In this document: one piece after another, positions 18,579 to 25,194 of the stretch | How the letters are laid out: each line of letters starts with the position of its first letter | Numbering within the stretch: position 1 is the stretch's first letter | NCBI GenBank assembly: GCA_006226545.1 | Contig: SBGR01000006.1 | Coordinates: forward strand, 82,930-118,770 | DNA: 35,841 bases | Direction of reading: 5' to 3' | Source of the DNA: Bacteroidota bacterium | GTDB taxonomy: Bacteria; Bacteroidota; Bacteroidia; UBA8524 | Position numbers and translations under genes: made by a program | The notes under the pieces: model-generated | Told to the model about the DNA's origin: nothing | The model's input: the letters and a program-made list of their open reading frames with translations, nothing else | Database searches by the model: none

Positions 18579-18586
18579 TATCTTTG
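18579..18586 (+). promoter_or_regulatory. -7 promoter box (TATCTTTG) of cystathionine beta-synthase
   Basis: Exact TAnnTTTG match ending only 6 bases before the ATG at 18593. If transcription starts about 4 bases after the box, the 5' leader is about 3 bases or absent. This also argues against the longer frame that opens with TTG inside the box (18584). No clear -33 box. Confidence 0.6.
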
Positions 18587-18592
18587 CCGCGA

Positions 18593-19960
18593 ATGCAGTA
18601 TTACAAGAACATCCTCGAAACGATTGGGAATACCCCGCTTGTCCAGTTAAACAAGATTTGCGCTGAGATTCCAGCTACCGTATTAGCGAAAATTGAAACG
18701 ACCAATCCCGGTAACTCCATCAAAGACCGCATGGCTTTGAAGATGATTGAAGACGCTGAGAAATCAGGCGCTCTGAAGCCGGGTGGTGTAATTGTAGAAG
18801 GTACCAGCGGCAATACCGGCATGGGCCTCGCGATGGCAGCCGTAGTTAAAGGATACAAATGCATTTTCACTACCACCGATAAACAATCGCGTGAAAAGGT
18901 AGATGCTTTGAAGGCATTTGGCGCTGAAGTAATTGTTTGTCCTACCGATGTGGACCCGGAAGATCCTCGCTCCTATTATTCTGTTTCCAGCCGTTTAGCT
19001 GCTGAGATTCCGAATGCATGGAAACCGAATCAATACGACAACCTTTCTAACTCACAAGCACATTACGAGCAAACCGGTCCTGAGATTTGGGAACAAACCG
19101 AGGGTAAAATCACCCATCTCGTAGTTGGTGTAGGCACCGGCGGAACCATCAGCGGTACTGCTCGCTACTTGAAAGAAAAGAATCCGAATATTCAGATTTT
19201 AGGCATCGATACCTACGGCTCTATCTTCAAGAAATACAAAGAAACCGGCGAATTCGATAAAGACGAAATCTACCCTTATATCACCGAAGGCATTGGCGAG
19301 GACTTTTTGCCTCAGAACGTAGCCTTCGATTTAATCGACCATTTTGAAAAAGTAACCGACCGCGATGCGGCCATCTATACCCGTCGTATTCCTAGAGAAG
19401 AAGGCATTTTTGTAGGCAACTCAGCAGGTGCTGCTGTGGCCGGCTTAGTGCAGATGAAAGATCGCTTTAAGGCAGGTGATGTGGTAGTAGTCATCTTCCA
19501 CGACCACGGTACGCGTTACTTGGGTAAGATGTTCAACGAAGACTGGATGCGCGAGCGCGGCTTTATTGAAATGCCTAAGCCTAAATCGGCTATCGACTTA
19601 ATTGAAAAACACAAAGACCAGAAACTGGTTACTGTTAAAGAAGAGCAAGACATTGCATCTGCCTGCGAGTTGATGCAGAAATACGGTATTTCTCAGATTC
19701 CGGTGGTCAATGCCTCCAATGAGTTTACCGGTGCGTTGAATGATAGCCACCTCTTCCAGAACCTGCTATCCAATCCAGAATGCCGTAACCAAACGGTGAA
19801 GGAATTGATGCAAAAAAGCTTCCCTATTGTAAAACACAGCGACAGCATTGATGCAGTAAGTAAACTAATCAACAAAGAGAACAATGCTGTCTTGATGATG
19901 GATTTGGGAGGCAACTGGCATATCATCACCAAATACGATATCATCGAAGCCTTGAGCTAA
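18593..19960 (+). CDS. cbs: Cystathionine beta-synthase (PLP fold type II plus tandem CBS domains)
   Basis: A 455-residue cytoplasmic enzyme that condenses serine (or acetylserine) with homocysteine to cystathionine, or acts as a cysteine synthase. The PLP lysine is K44 in NPGNSIKDRMA; the substrate loop is EGTSGNTGMG (69-78), and the phosphate-binding loop is GVGTGGTISG (179-188). The catalytic core ends near residue 325. Residues 340-455 form a CBS-domain pair (LVTVKEEQDIASACELM...YGISQIPVV and the second TVKELMQKSFPIV...NNAVLMMD), which in this family senses adenosyl ligands. The N-terminal heme-binding region of animal enzymes is absent, as in other bacterial members. I start at the ATG at 18593 rather than at the in-frame TTG within the promoter box. 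Its stop shares one base with the downstream BtuF-like gene. Confidence 0.92.
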   Translation: MQYYKNILETIGNTPLVQLNKICAEIPATVLAKIETTNPGNSIKDRMALKMIEDAEKSGALKPGGVIVEGTSGNTGMGLAMAAVVKGYKCIFTTTDKQSREKVDALKAFGAEVIVCPTDVDPEDPRSYYSVSSRLAAEIPNAWKPNQYDNLSNSQAHYEQTGPEIWEQTEGKITHLVVGVGTGGTISGTARYLKEKNPNIQILGIDTYGSIFKKYKETGEFDKDEIYPYITEGIGEDFLPQNVAFDLIDHFEKVTDRDAAIYTRRIPREEGIFVGNSAGAAVAGLVQMKDRFKAGDVVVVIFHDHGTRYLGKMFNEDWMRERGFIEMPKPKSAIDLIEKHKDQKLVTVKEEQDIASACELMQKYGISQIPVVNASNEFTGALNDSHLFQNLLSNPECRNQTVKELMQKSFPIVKHSDSIDAVSKLINKENNAVLMMDLGGNWHIITKYDIIEALS

Positions 19961-20751
19961 TGGAAATGCGGCAGGTACAGGATCAAATGGGTAGAACCGT
20001 AGTGGTCCCAAAACATCCACGCCGCATTGTTTCTATTGTCCCTAGCCAAACCGAATTATTGGCTTACCTCGGTGCACCTTTGGTGGGTAGAACACGTTTT
20101 TGCATTCACCCGGATTCCATCGTTGAAGTGCAGCGTGTTGGCGGGACTAAAAAACTCGATTTTGAACGTATTGCCGCTTTAAATCCCGACTTAATCATAG
20201 GAAACAAGGAGGAAAACGAACAATCGGATATCGAAGCCTTGGAGCAGCTTTATCCGGTCTGGATGAGCGATATCGTGCAAATTCCGGATGCCTTGGCCAT
20301 GATTCATCAGGTTGGAGATTTGGTTCAAGCACAATCCAAAGCAAAGGAGCTCATTAAAAAACTGGAAATTTCATTGGAATCCATTCGATCAAAAGCATCC
20401 AGATTCGAGGGAATGAAGGTTTTGTATTTCATCTGGAAGAATCCATGGATGTTAGCCGGCAAAGGCACCTTCATCCATGAAGTACTGGAGTGGTCGGGAT
20501 TCACTAATGCTTGTGCAGATGTGCGTTACCCTGAACTGGGTAATCCAGCCCCTGCTGCAGATTTGGTCTTTTTAAGCAGCGAGCCCTTCCCTTTTAAATC
20601 GGAACACGAAGCTGAAATAGAAACGCTGATTCCCAATTCCAAAGCCTTGGTGGTAGACGGAGAAGTATTCAGCTGGTATGGTAACCGATTGGAATTGCTC
20701 GAAACGTACTTGGATGAATTAGCGGAACGCATTGCTTTAAAAAAGGCATAA
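19960..20751 (+). CDS. BtuF/helical-backbone metal-receptor-like protein without a signal peptide
   Basis: A 263-residue protein with the fold of cobalamin or iron-siderophore ABC binding proteins. It opens with DQMGRTVVVPKHPRRIVSIV, then SQTELLAYLGAPLVGRTRFC. The next region (FERIAALNPDLIIGNKEEN) and the long central helix (about 100-135) are typical, as is the C-terminal half with LAGKGTFIHEVLEWSGFTNA. Unlike classical BtuF, there is no signal peptide or lipobox: the family domain starts within the first ten residues. It is therefore predicted to be cytoplasmic and unlikely to feed an ABC importer directly. Its start overlaps the stop of cystathionine beta-synthase by one base (TAATG). A second ATG two codons later is possible. 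Ligand unknown; a corrinoid or metal is plausible. A strong terminator follows immediately. Confidence 0.8.
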   Translation: MEMRQVQDQMGRTVVVPKHPRRIVSIVPSQTELLAYLGAPLVGRTRFCIHPDSIVEVQRVGGTKKLDFERIAALNPDLIIGNKEENEQSDIEALEQLYPVWMSDIVQIPDALAMIHQVGDLVQAQSKAKELIKKLEISLESIRSKASRFEGMKVLYFIWKNPWMLAGKGTFIHEVLEWSGFTNACADVRYPELGNPAPAADLVFLSSEPFPFKSEHEAEIETLIPNSKALVVDGEVFSWYGNRLELLETYLDELAERIALKKA

Positions 20752-20752
20752 A

Positions 20753-20775
20753 AAAACCCGGACTAGCCGGGTTTT
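20753..20775. terminator. Bidirectional intrinsic terminator
   Basis: A 9-bp stem, AAAACCCGG / CCGGGTTTT, with a 5-base loop (ACTAG). It is flanked by an A-run on one side and a T-run on the other. It lies between the convergent BtuF-like gene and the helix-turn-helix gene and can serve both. Confidence 0.88.
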
Positions 20776-20795
20776 CAATCACTAAGAAATCAATC

Positions 20796-21284
20796 TTATT
20801 TTACTTTTTCGCCAAGCAAGTCAATTATTGTTTGCTTGTCTTTCAACTGCGATTCCAAAGACGCAATTTGTCTTTCCAAAATGCTGATTTTGTCTTCTGC
20901 GTTGTCTAATTTCATTGCGGTAAAGTCAGTTGATTCTGCCGGTTTTGCTGCAACCGGTGCTTCCATAACTTCCGCTTGAGCAGCTTGTTTCGCTGTTTCA
21001 AATTTCGCTACAAATGGAATATCCAAAACTTTGGAAATTTCCATCCAAGTATCAATTTTCAAATTGCGGTTGTTATAAGAATTTAAGAATCCCTGATAAC
21101 TCATACTGATTTTTGAAGCGATATCGCGTTTTGATACTTTCTTGCGTTTTGCCAGTGTATTAAACTGCGCATACAAAGCTTCTAATTCTTTAATTTCCCC
21201 TTTGGCTTTGGAAACTTTTTCTTTTGCAACCGGAGCAGATTTAGCTGCTGTAGCTACAGTTTTTTCTGTTTTTCTTCTTGCCAT
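20796..21284 (-). CDS. Small DNA-binding-type protein: basic Ala/Lys tail, helix-turn-helix, C-terminal coiled coil
   Basis: A 162-residue protein with three parts. Residues 1-30 are a Lys/Ala-rich, disordered-looking tail resembling histone-H1-like bacterial tails. Residues 40-92 form an XRE/Cro-like helix-turn-helix (LAKRKKVSKRDIASKISMSY, then NRNLKIDTWMEISKVLDIP), where the second part matches the usual recognition-helix-to-helix-4 pattern. After an Ala/Pro linker (93-125), residues 126-162 form a heptad coiled coil (KISILERQIASLESQLKDKQ and IIDLLGEKV) that should dimerise. No membrane or signal segment. A transcriptional regulator or a nucleoid-associated protein are both possible; I cannot choose between them. 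It stands alone, with its own promoter and a shared terminator. Confidence 0.8.
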   Translation of the reverse strand: MARRKTEKTVATAAKSAPVAKEKVSKAKGEIKELEALYAQFNTLAKRKKVSKRDIASKISMSYQGFLNSYNNRNLKIDTWMEISKVLDIPFVAKFETAKQAAQAEVMEAPVAAKPAESTDFTAMKLDNAEDKISILERQIASLESQLKDKQTIIDLLGEKVK

Positions 21285-21301
21285 TTTCTGATTATTTGGT
21301 A

Positions 21302-21333
21302 CAAATCTATGGTTTTAAAGAAGATTCTTCCAA
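21302..21333 (-). promoter_or_regulatory. Promoter of the helix-turn-helix gene
   Basis: On the minus strand: TTG (complement of 21331-21333), a 21-base spacer, and TAGATTTG (complement of 21302-21309), an exact -7 consensus. The ATG at 21284 follows 17 bases later. Confidence 0.65.
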
Positions 21334-21388
21334 CTATTGGCCTATTATTTCAGTTTAGTAATAGAATTATGATTCTCATTCAATTACA

Positions 21389-21407
21389 ATACTATAATAT
21401 CTAGTAT
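21389..21407. repeat. Inverted repeat ATACTA-N7-TAGTAT
   Basis: Perfect 6-base arms around a 7-base AT-rich spacer, within the 221-base region between the divergent helix-turn-helix and small membrane-protein genes. It could be an operator, but it lies about 80 bases from either -7 box and could occur by chance in AT-rich DNA. The rest of this intergenic region shows only the two promoters. Confidence 0.35.
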
Positions 21408-21493
21408 CATCATACGGAATACCACTTGATTTACCACGCTATCCATTGCTAATTCATTTTCAAAACCCGAATGTAGCTTGCCCAGATTTTCGC

Positions 21494-21501
21494 TAGTTTT
21501 G
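21494..21501 (+). promoter_or_regulatory. -7 promoter box (TAGTTTTG) of the small membrane-protein gene
   Basis: Exact TAnnTTTG match, 4 bases before the ATG at 21506, which predicts an essentially leaderless mRNA. The nearest TTG upstream (21478-21480) is only 13 bases away, so the -33 box is uncertain. Confidence 0.55.
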
Positions 21502-21505
21502 CAGC

Positions 21506-21826
21506 ATGAAAAATCTGGCTATTCACCCTCGTATACTTCGCATGTTTGTGTTCATGTTTTTATTGAACATCGTAGCCTCTGTAAGCCAGAACTACCATAA
21601 AGAAATAGAGAACTCCTTCTTTTGGTTTGTCAACCTATTTTTCCCTGTTTTCGTCACCATCATTGGCGGATCCGTAATCGGCATGATTCTTTTCATGTTT
21701 CCTCAACCGGTAAAAGACACCACCTCCAAACTAATTCGCTCAAAAGTAATGGGCATGATGGTGCTCACGGCTGTGTTTTTTGTGTTATACCTCTACAATT
21801 TCATGGCCGGCGCCATGCTTAAATGA
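21506..21826 (+). CDS. Small integral membrane protein, unknown function
   Basis: A 106-residue protein that I do not recognise. It has three hydrophobic segments: about 11-27 (LRMFVFMFLLNIVASV), 40-66 (with GGSVIGMILFMF) and 81-100 (VMGMMVLTAVFFVLYLYNFM). A short basic loop between segments two and three (KDTTSKLIRSK) would face the cytoplasm by the positive-inside rule. It is Met-rich. There is no cleavable signal peptide and no lipobox. Its stop overlaps the start of the CoA-transferase gene by 4 bases (ATGA), indicating translational coupling. A -7 promoter box sits 4 bases before its ATG, which supports this start and shows that it is the first gene of the unit. No function can be assigned from sequence. 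Confidence 0.78.
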   Translation: MKNLAIHPRILRMFVFMFLLNIVASVSQNYHKEIENSFFWFVNLFFPVFVTIIGGSVIGMILFMFPQPVKDTTSKLIRSKVMGMMVLTAVFFVLYLYNFMAGAMLK

Positions 21827-22899
21827 GTTCCCTTTCAAAACTTAAGATTATTGAAGTGGCCGGTGTATTGGCCGGTCCGCTGGTAGGTAGTTTCTTTAGC
21901 GAATTAGGCGCTGAAGTAATCAAAATAGAAGCGCCCGGAAGAGGCGATATTACCCGCTCTTGGAAATTAGCCTCGGAAGACCCGGATGCCCAATTATCCT
22001 CCTATTTTGCTTCGGCCAATTACAATAAAACTTTGCTGCGCCTTGATTTAGTGAATGAATCGGATCGCAACAACTTTCTCCAATTATTGGAGTCGGCAGA
22101 TGTTTTAATAAGCAATTTCAAGGCTGGCGACTTAAGCAAATTCCGTCTCAGCAAAGACGATATTCAAAGTCGCTTTCCTAGGCTTATCTGGGCCAATATC
22201 AGCGGATTTGGAGAAAATGACCATCGAGTCGCGTTTGACATGGTTTTGCAAGCAGAAAGCGGATTCTTAGCGATGTCTGGAACACCTCAAGGCGAACTTA
22301 CTAAGATGCCGGTGGCCTTGATTGACGTACTCGCTTCCCACCAAGTAAAAGAAGCCCTATTGCTTGCTTTATTGGCAAAAAAGGAAAGCGGAAAGGGCCG
22401 GTTCATCGAACTAAACTTATTCGATACCGCTTTAAGTTCTTTGGCCAACCAGGCTTCTGCTTACCTCATGACGGGTCACTCGCCTCGTCCGATGGGAACA
22501 CTCCACCCAAGCATTGCACCTTATGGCGAAATCATTTCTTTTCAAGACGATCGTAAAATGGTTTTAGCCATTGGCAGCGATAAACAATTTAAAGCTTTAT
22601 GTGCCGTGCTGAATTGCGAGGTACTTAGTGAAGATTCGCGTTTCGCTACTAACCAAAGCAGGGTAATCAACCGCCAAGCCTTGTGGACTGAACTAAATCA
22701 AGCTTCGTCTAAACTCAACATGCAAAGCTGTTATGAGCAACTTATTGAACATCAAGTTCCGGTTGGTCGCATCAGAACGGTGGCGGAGGTACTTTCTGAC
22801 CCTCAAGCGCAATCGCTTATTCTAGAAGACGAAGTTGAAGGACAGTTATTGCGACGCATGAAAACCTACGTAGCCAAGCATATTGAGCGACCAGAATAG
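21823..22899 (+). CDS. Class III CoA-transferase (CaiB/BaiF family)
   Basis: A 358-residue cytoplasmic enzyme that moves CoA between carboxylic acids. The N-terminus is diagnostic: LKIIEVAGVLAGPLVGSFFSELGAEVIKIE, followed by the P-G-RGD loop. The catalytic aspartate is D139 in VAFDMVLQAESGFLAMSG, aligned with the Asp that forms the acyl anhydride in formyl-CoA transferase. The segment GKGRFIELNLFDTALSSLANQA is the second conserved block. It is somewhat shorter than the usual roughly 400 residues, mainly at the C-terminus, but no core motif is missing. Substrate unknown; alpha-methylacyl-CoA racemase relatives share the same motifs and cannot be excluded. It is coupled to the small membrane protein upstream (4-base overlap). 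The next gene has its own promoter box 12 bases after this stop. Confidence 0.88.
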   Translation: MSSLSKLKIIEVAGVLAGPLVGSFFSELGAEVIKIEAPGRGDITRSWKLASEDPDAQLSSYFASANYNKTLLRLDLVNESDRNNFLQLLESADVLISNFKAGDLSKFRLSKDDIQSRFPRLIWANISGFGENDHRVAFDMVLQAESGFLAMSGTPQGELTKMPVALIDVLASHQVKEALLLALLAKKESGKGRFIELNLFDTALSSLANQASAYLMTGHSPRPMGTLHPSIAPYGEIISFQDDRKMVLAIGSDKQFKALCAVLNCEVLSEDSRFATNQSRVINRQALWTELNQASSKLNMQSCYEQLIEHQVPVGRIRTVAEVLSDPQAQSLILEDEVEGQLLRRMKTYVAKHIERPE

Positions 22900-22911
22900 C
22901 GCTGAATTCGC

Positions 22912-22919
22912 TACTTTTG
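22912..22919 (+). promoter_or_regulatory. -7 promoter box (TACTTTTG) of the methionine aminopeptidase gene
   Basis: Exact TAnnTTTG match ending 8 bases before the ATG at 22928. It shows that the longer in-frame start at 22883 is not used from this promoter. No well spaced TTG box. Confidence 0.55.
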
Positions 22920-22927
22920 CAGTGCTT

Positions 22928-23701
22928 ATGGCAATTCCAATTAAAACAGCCGAACAAATAGAAGGCATCAGAAAAAGTAGTATTCTGGCTGCCCAAACTT
23001 TAAAATACTTGGAACAATTTGTAGTTCCGGGAACCACCACTGCATTTATCGATCAAAAGTGCGAAGAATTTGTACGCGATCACGGTGCTATTCCGGCTAC
23101 CAAAGGGTACAATGGATTTCCTGCAGCCTGCTGCACATCGGTAAACGAGGTGATTTGCCACGGTATCCCGGGTGCTTATGAGCTGCGCGACGGTGATATC
23201 TTAAACATCGACGTAACTACCATTCTTGAAGGTTACTTCGGTGATACCTGCAAAATGTATGAAGTAGGAAACGTGAGCGATTATGCCAAACGTTTGATGC
23301 GTGTAACCAAAGAATGTTTGCATATCGGTTTCGAGCAATGTGTGGCAGGAAATAAGTTGGGAAATATTGGTTACGAAATCAACAAACACGCCACCTCACA
23401 CGGTTATAGTGTGGTATATGAGTTTTGTGGCCATGGTGTTGGATTGAAGTTTCACGAAGAACCCGAAGTAGCGCATACCGCTCCAAAAGATTCCGGTCCT
23501 GTTTTAGCGCCGGGCATGATTTTCACCATTGAACCCATGATTAATGCCGGTAAAGCCCGTTCTAAAGTCGATAGAAAAGACGGCTGGACCGCCCGCACCA
23601 TCGATGGAAAATTATCGGCTCAATACGAGCATACCATTCTCATTACCGATGGTTTCCCCGAAGCATTAACGGATATCGACGGAGAATACAATAAAGCCTA
23701 A
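22928..23701 (+). CDS. map: Type I methionine aminopeptidase
   Basis: A 257-residue cytoplasmic metalloenzyme that removes the initiator methionine. I start at the ATG at 22928: the product then begins MAIPIKTAEQIEGIRKSS, the normal family start, and the extra 15 residues of the longer frame lie across the promoter box. All five dinuclear metal ligands are visible: D95 (ILNIDVT), D106 (YFGDT), H169 (FCGHGVG), E202 (FTIEPM) and E234 (QYEHT). The supporting histidines are H79 (EVICHGIPG) and H176 (KFHEEP). There is no N-terminal zinc-finger or SH3-binding extension, so this is the short bacterial form. Its TAA shares one base with the ATG of the NFACT gene, which suggests translational coupling with a ribosome-quality-control factor. 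Confidence 0.95.
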   Translation: MAIPIKTAEQIEGIRKSSILAAQTLKYLEQFVVPGTTTAFIDQKCEEFVRDHGAIPATKGYNGFPAACCTSVNEVICHGIPGAYELRDGDILNIDVTTILEGYFGDTCKMYEVGNVSDYAKRLMRVTKECLHIGFEQCVAGNKLGNIGYEINKHATSHGYSVVYEFCGHGVGLKFHEEPEVAHTAPKDSGPVLAPGMIFTIEPMINAGKARSKVDRKDGWTARTIDGKLSAQYEHTILITDGFPEALTDIDGEYNKA

Positions 23702-25194
23702 TGTTTTTCCTGCACGCCTGGTACATTGAACGCTTTGTACGCGAGCAGCGGGAAAGTTTAATCGGATACCGTTTTCACGATGCCTTTTCGGTTAGCAAAA
23801 ACGAACTCTTTCTGCAATGGCTTAGTCCGGAGCTACAACTTGTAAACTGGCGCCTTCATTGGGATGCCGGACAATTCTTCATCAGCTTTCCGGAAGAACT
23901 GAATATTCAAGCGAGAAAACGTTTAAAGCAATTTCACCACTTAGCTTCAGCTGAATTAACGGACTGCATCATTCACCCGGATGAACGCAGTTTTGAGTTG
24001 GTAATGGATAGCGGACAAGTGCTGCTTATTCAGTGCTACGGACCCAATGCAAAAGTCACCCTTTGGAAATCGAATGAATGCCAGGCTAGCTTTCACGGCA
24101 AAGCACCGACCCTGCCCGACTGGGAATCGCTTCGAAACCCGAAAGAAAACTACAGTGCTCAAGTGCAAGGCTTTGCTTGGTATCAATCGCTGCAAAAACT
24201 GGATTCAGACGTTTCACTTGAGGAGTGGAAAAAACGATTTTTAACTGGTGCCATTTACCTCCATACCGGGACAAACGGCTTCGACATTAATCCTTGGCCG
24301 TATAATGCCCAACAGACGTTTTCACGTATTAGTGACGCTTGGCAAAATTTCAGCTCCACCTACCTCAAGACTTGGCATTTCGCTAATGAAAAACAGCGCT
24401 TACAAGAACAGTGGAATAAACGATTGAGCGAATTACACCGTAGTTTAAAATCGGCTGAAATCAAGTTCAACAAACTCTCCAACGCTCAGAATTACCGTCA
24501 TTACGGCGATTTAATCATGAGCAACCTTTGGCAGATTGGCGAATCGCTCAAAGAAGTAAGCTTAGATGATTATATCAGTGGAAGTCAGCTGATTATTCCA
24601 TTAAAATCGAGCCTTAATGCGCAAGAAAATGCCGAGCGATATTACCAAAAAGCCAAAAATCAAAACATTGAACTAGGCTTTGCAGAACAACGACTTGCAT
24701 CGCTAAAGGAACAAGTAACTGCAGCTGAGCAAGCGATTGCAGGCTTGGAAAAAGCGGATAACTGGCCTGCCTTAAAACCCTTTATGTTGGCCGAAAAGGA
24801 AAAAGCCATCCAAGATGAGCGCAGTCCTTACCACCAATTCCATTTCATGGGCTATACCATTTTAGTGGGCAAATCGGCTACCGACAACGACCAGCTCACG
24901 CTACACATCGCTAAGAAAGACGATTTATGGCTGCATGCTCGCGACGTAGCCGGTAGTCACGTGATTATCAAACAACGCTCCGGACAAGGTTACCCTGAGT
25001 CTTTGATAGAAGCTGCAGCATCACTAGCGGCCTGGTTTTCCAAACGAAAGAATGAGAGTTTGTGTCCGGTAATTTATACCCAGAAGAAATTCATCCGTAA
25101 GCGCAAAGGCATGCACGCCGGACAAGTTGTAGTGGAAAAGGAGAAAGTAGTGATGGTGAAACCGGAAAGTCCGGATCAGCTTTTCGGGAAATAA
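23701..25194 (+). CDS. NFACT-family protein (RqcH/Rqc2 homologue, ribosome-associated quality control)
   Basis: A 497-residue cytoplasmic protein. In B. subtilis the homologue RqcH binds stalled 50S subunits and adds Ala tails to the blocked peptide. The NFACT-N domain occupies about residues 1-175; HPDERSFELVM is the likely equivalent of the tRNA-contacting Asp-Arg segment. A long helical coiled-coil region follows (about 225-365, with RLQEQWNKRLSELHRSLKSA and the second arm AEQRLASLKEQVTAAEQAIA). The NFACT-R domain is at about 375-470 with the conserved KKDDLWLHARDVAGSHVIIK, plus the Lys/Arg-rich RKRKGMHAGQVVVEK end. It is shorter than B. subtilis RqcH (about 570), as is common for Bacteroidota. 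It overlaps map by 1 base and the convergent histidine-kinase gene by 19 bases. No rqcP-like S4 gene is nearby. Confidence 0.87.
   Translation: MFFLHAWYIERFVREQRESLIGYRFHDAFSVSKNELFLQWLSPELQLVNWRLHWDAGQFFISFPEELNIQARKRLKQFHHLASAELTDCIIHPDERSFELVMDSGQVLLIQCYGPNAKVTLWKSNECQASFHGKAPTLPDWESLRNPKENYSAQVQGFAWYQSLQKLDSDVSLEEWKKRFLTGAIYLHTGTNGFDINPWPYNAQQTFSRISDAWQNFSSTYLKTWHFANEKQRLQEQWNKRLSELHRSLKSAEIKFNKLSNAQNYRHYGDLIMSNLWQIGESLKEVSLDDYISGSQLIIPLKSSLNAQENAERYYQKAKNQNIELGFAEQRLASLKEQVTAAEQAIAGLEKADNWPALKPFMLAEKEKAIQDERSPYHQFHFMGYTILVGKSATDNDQLTLHIAKKDDLWLHARDVAGSHVIIKQRSGQGYPESLIEAAASLAAWFSKRKNESLCPVIYTQKKFIRKRKGMHAGQVVVEKEKVVMVKPESPDQLFGK

Noticed and set aside
20020..20750. Full ABC importer system around the BtuF-like gene
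   Set aside because: No permease or ATPase gene is in the window, and the protein has no signal peptide.
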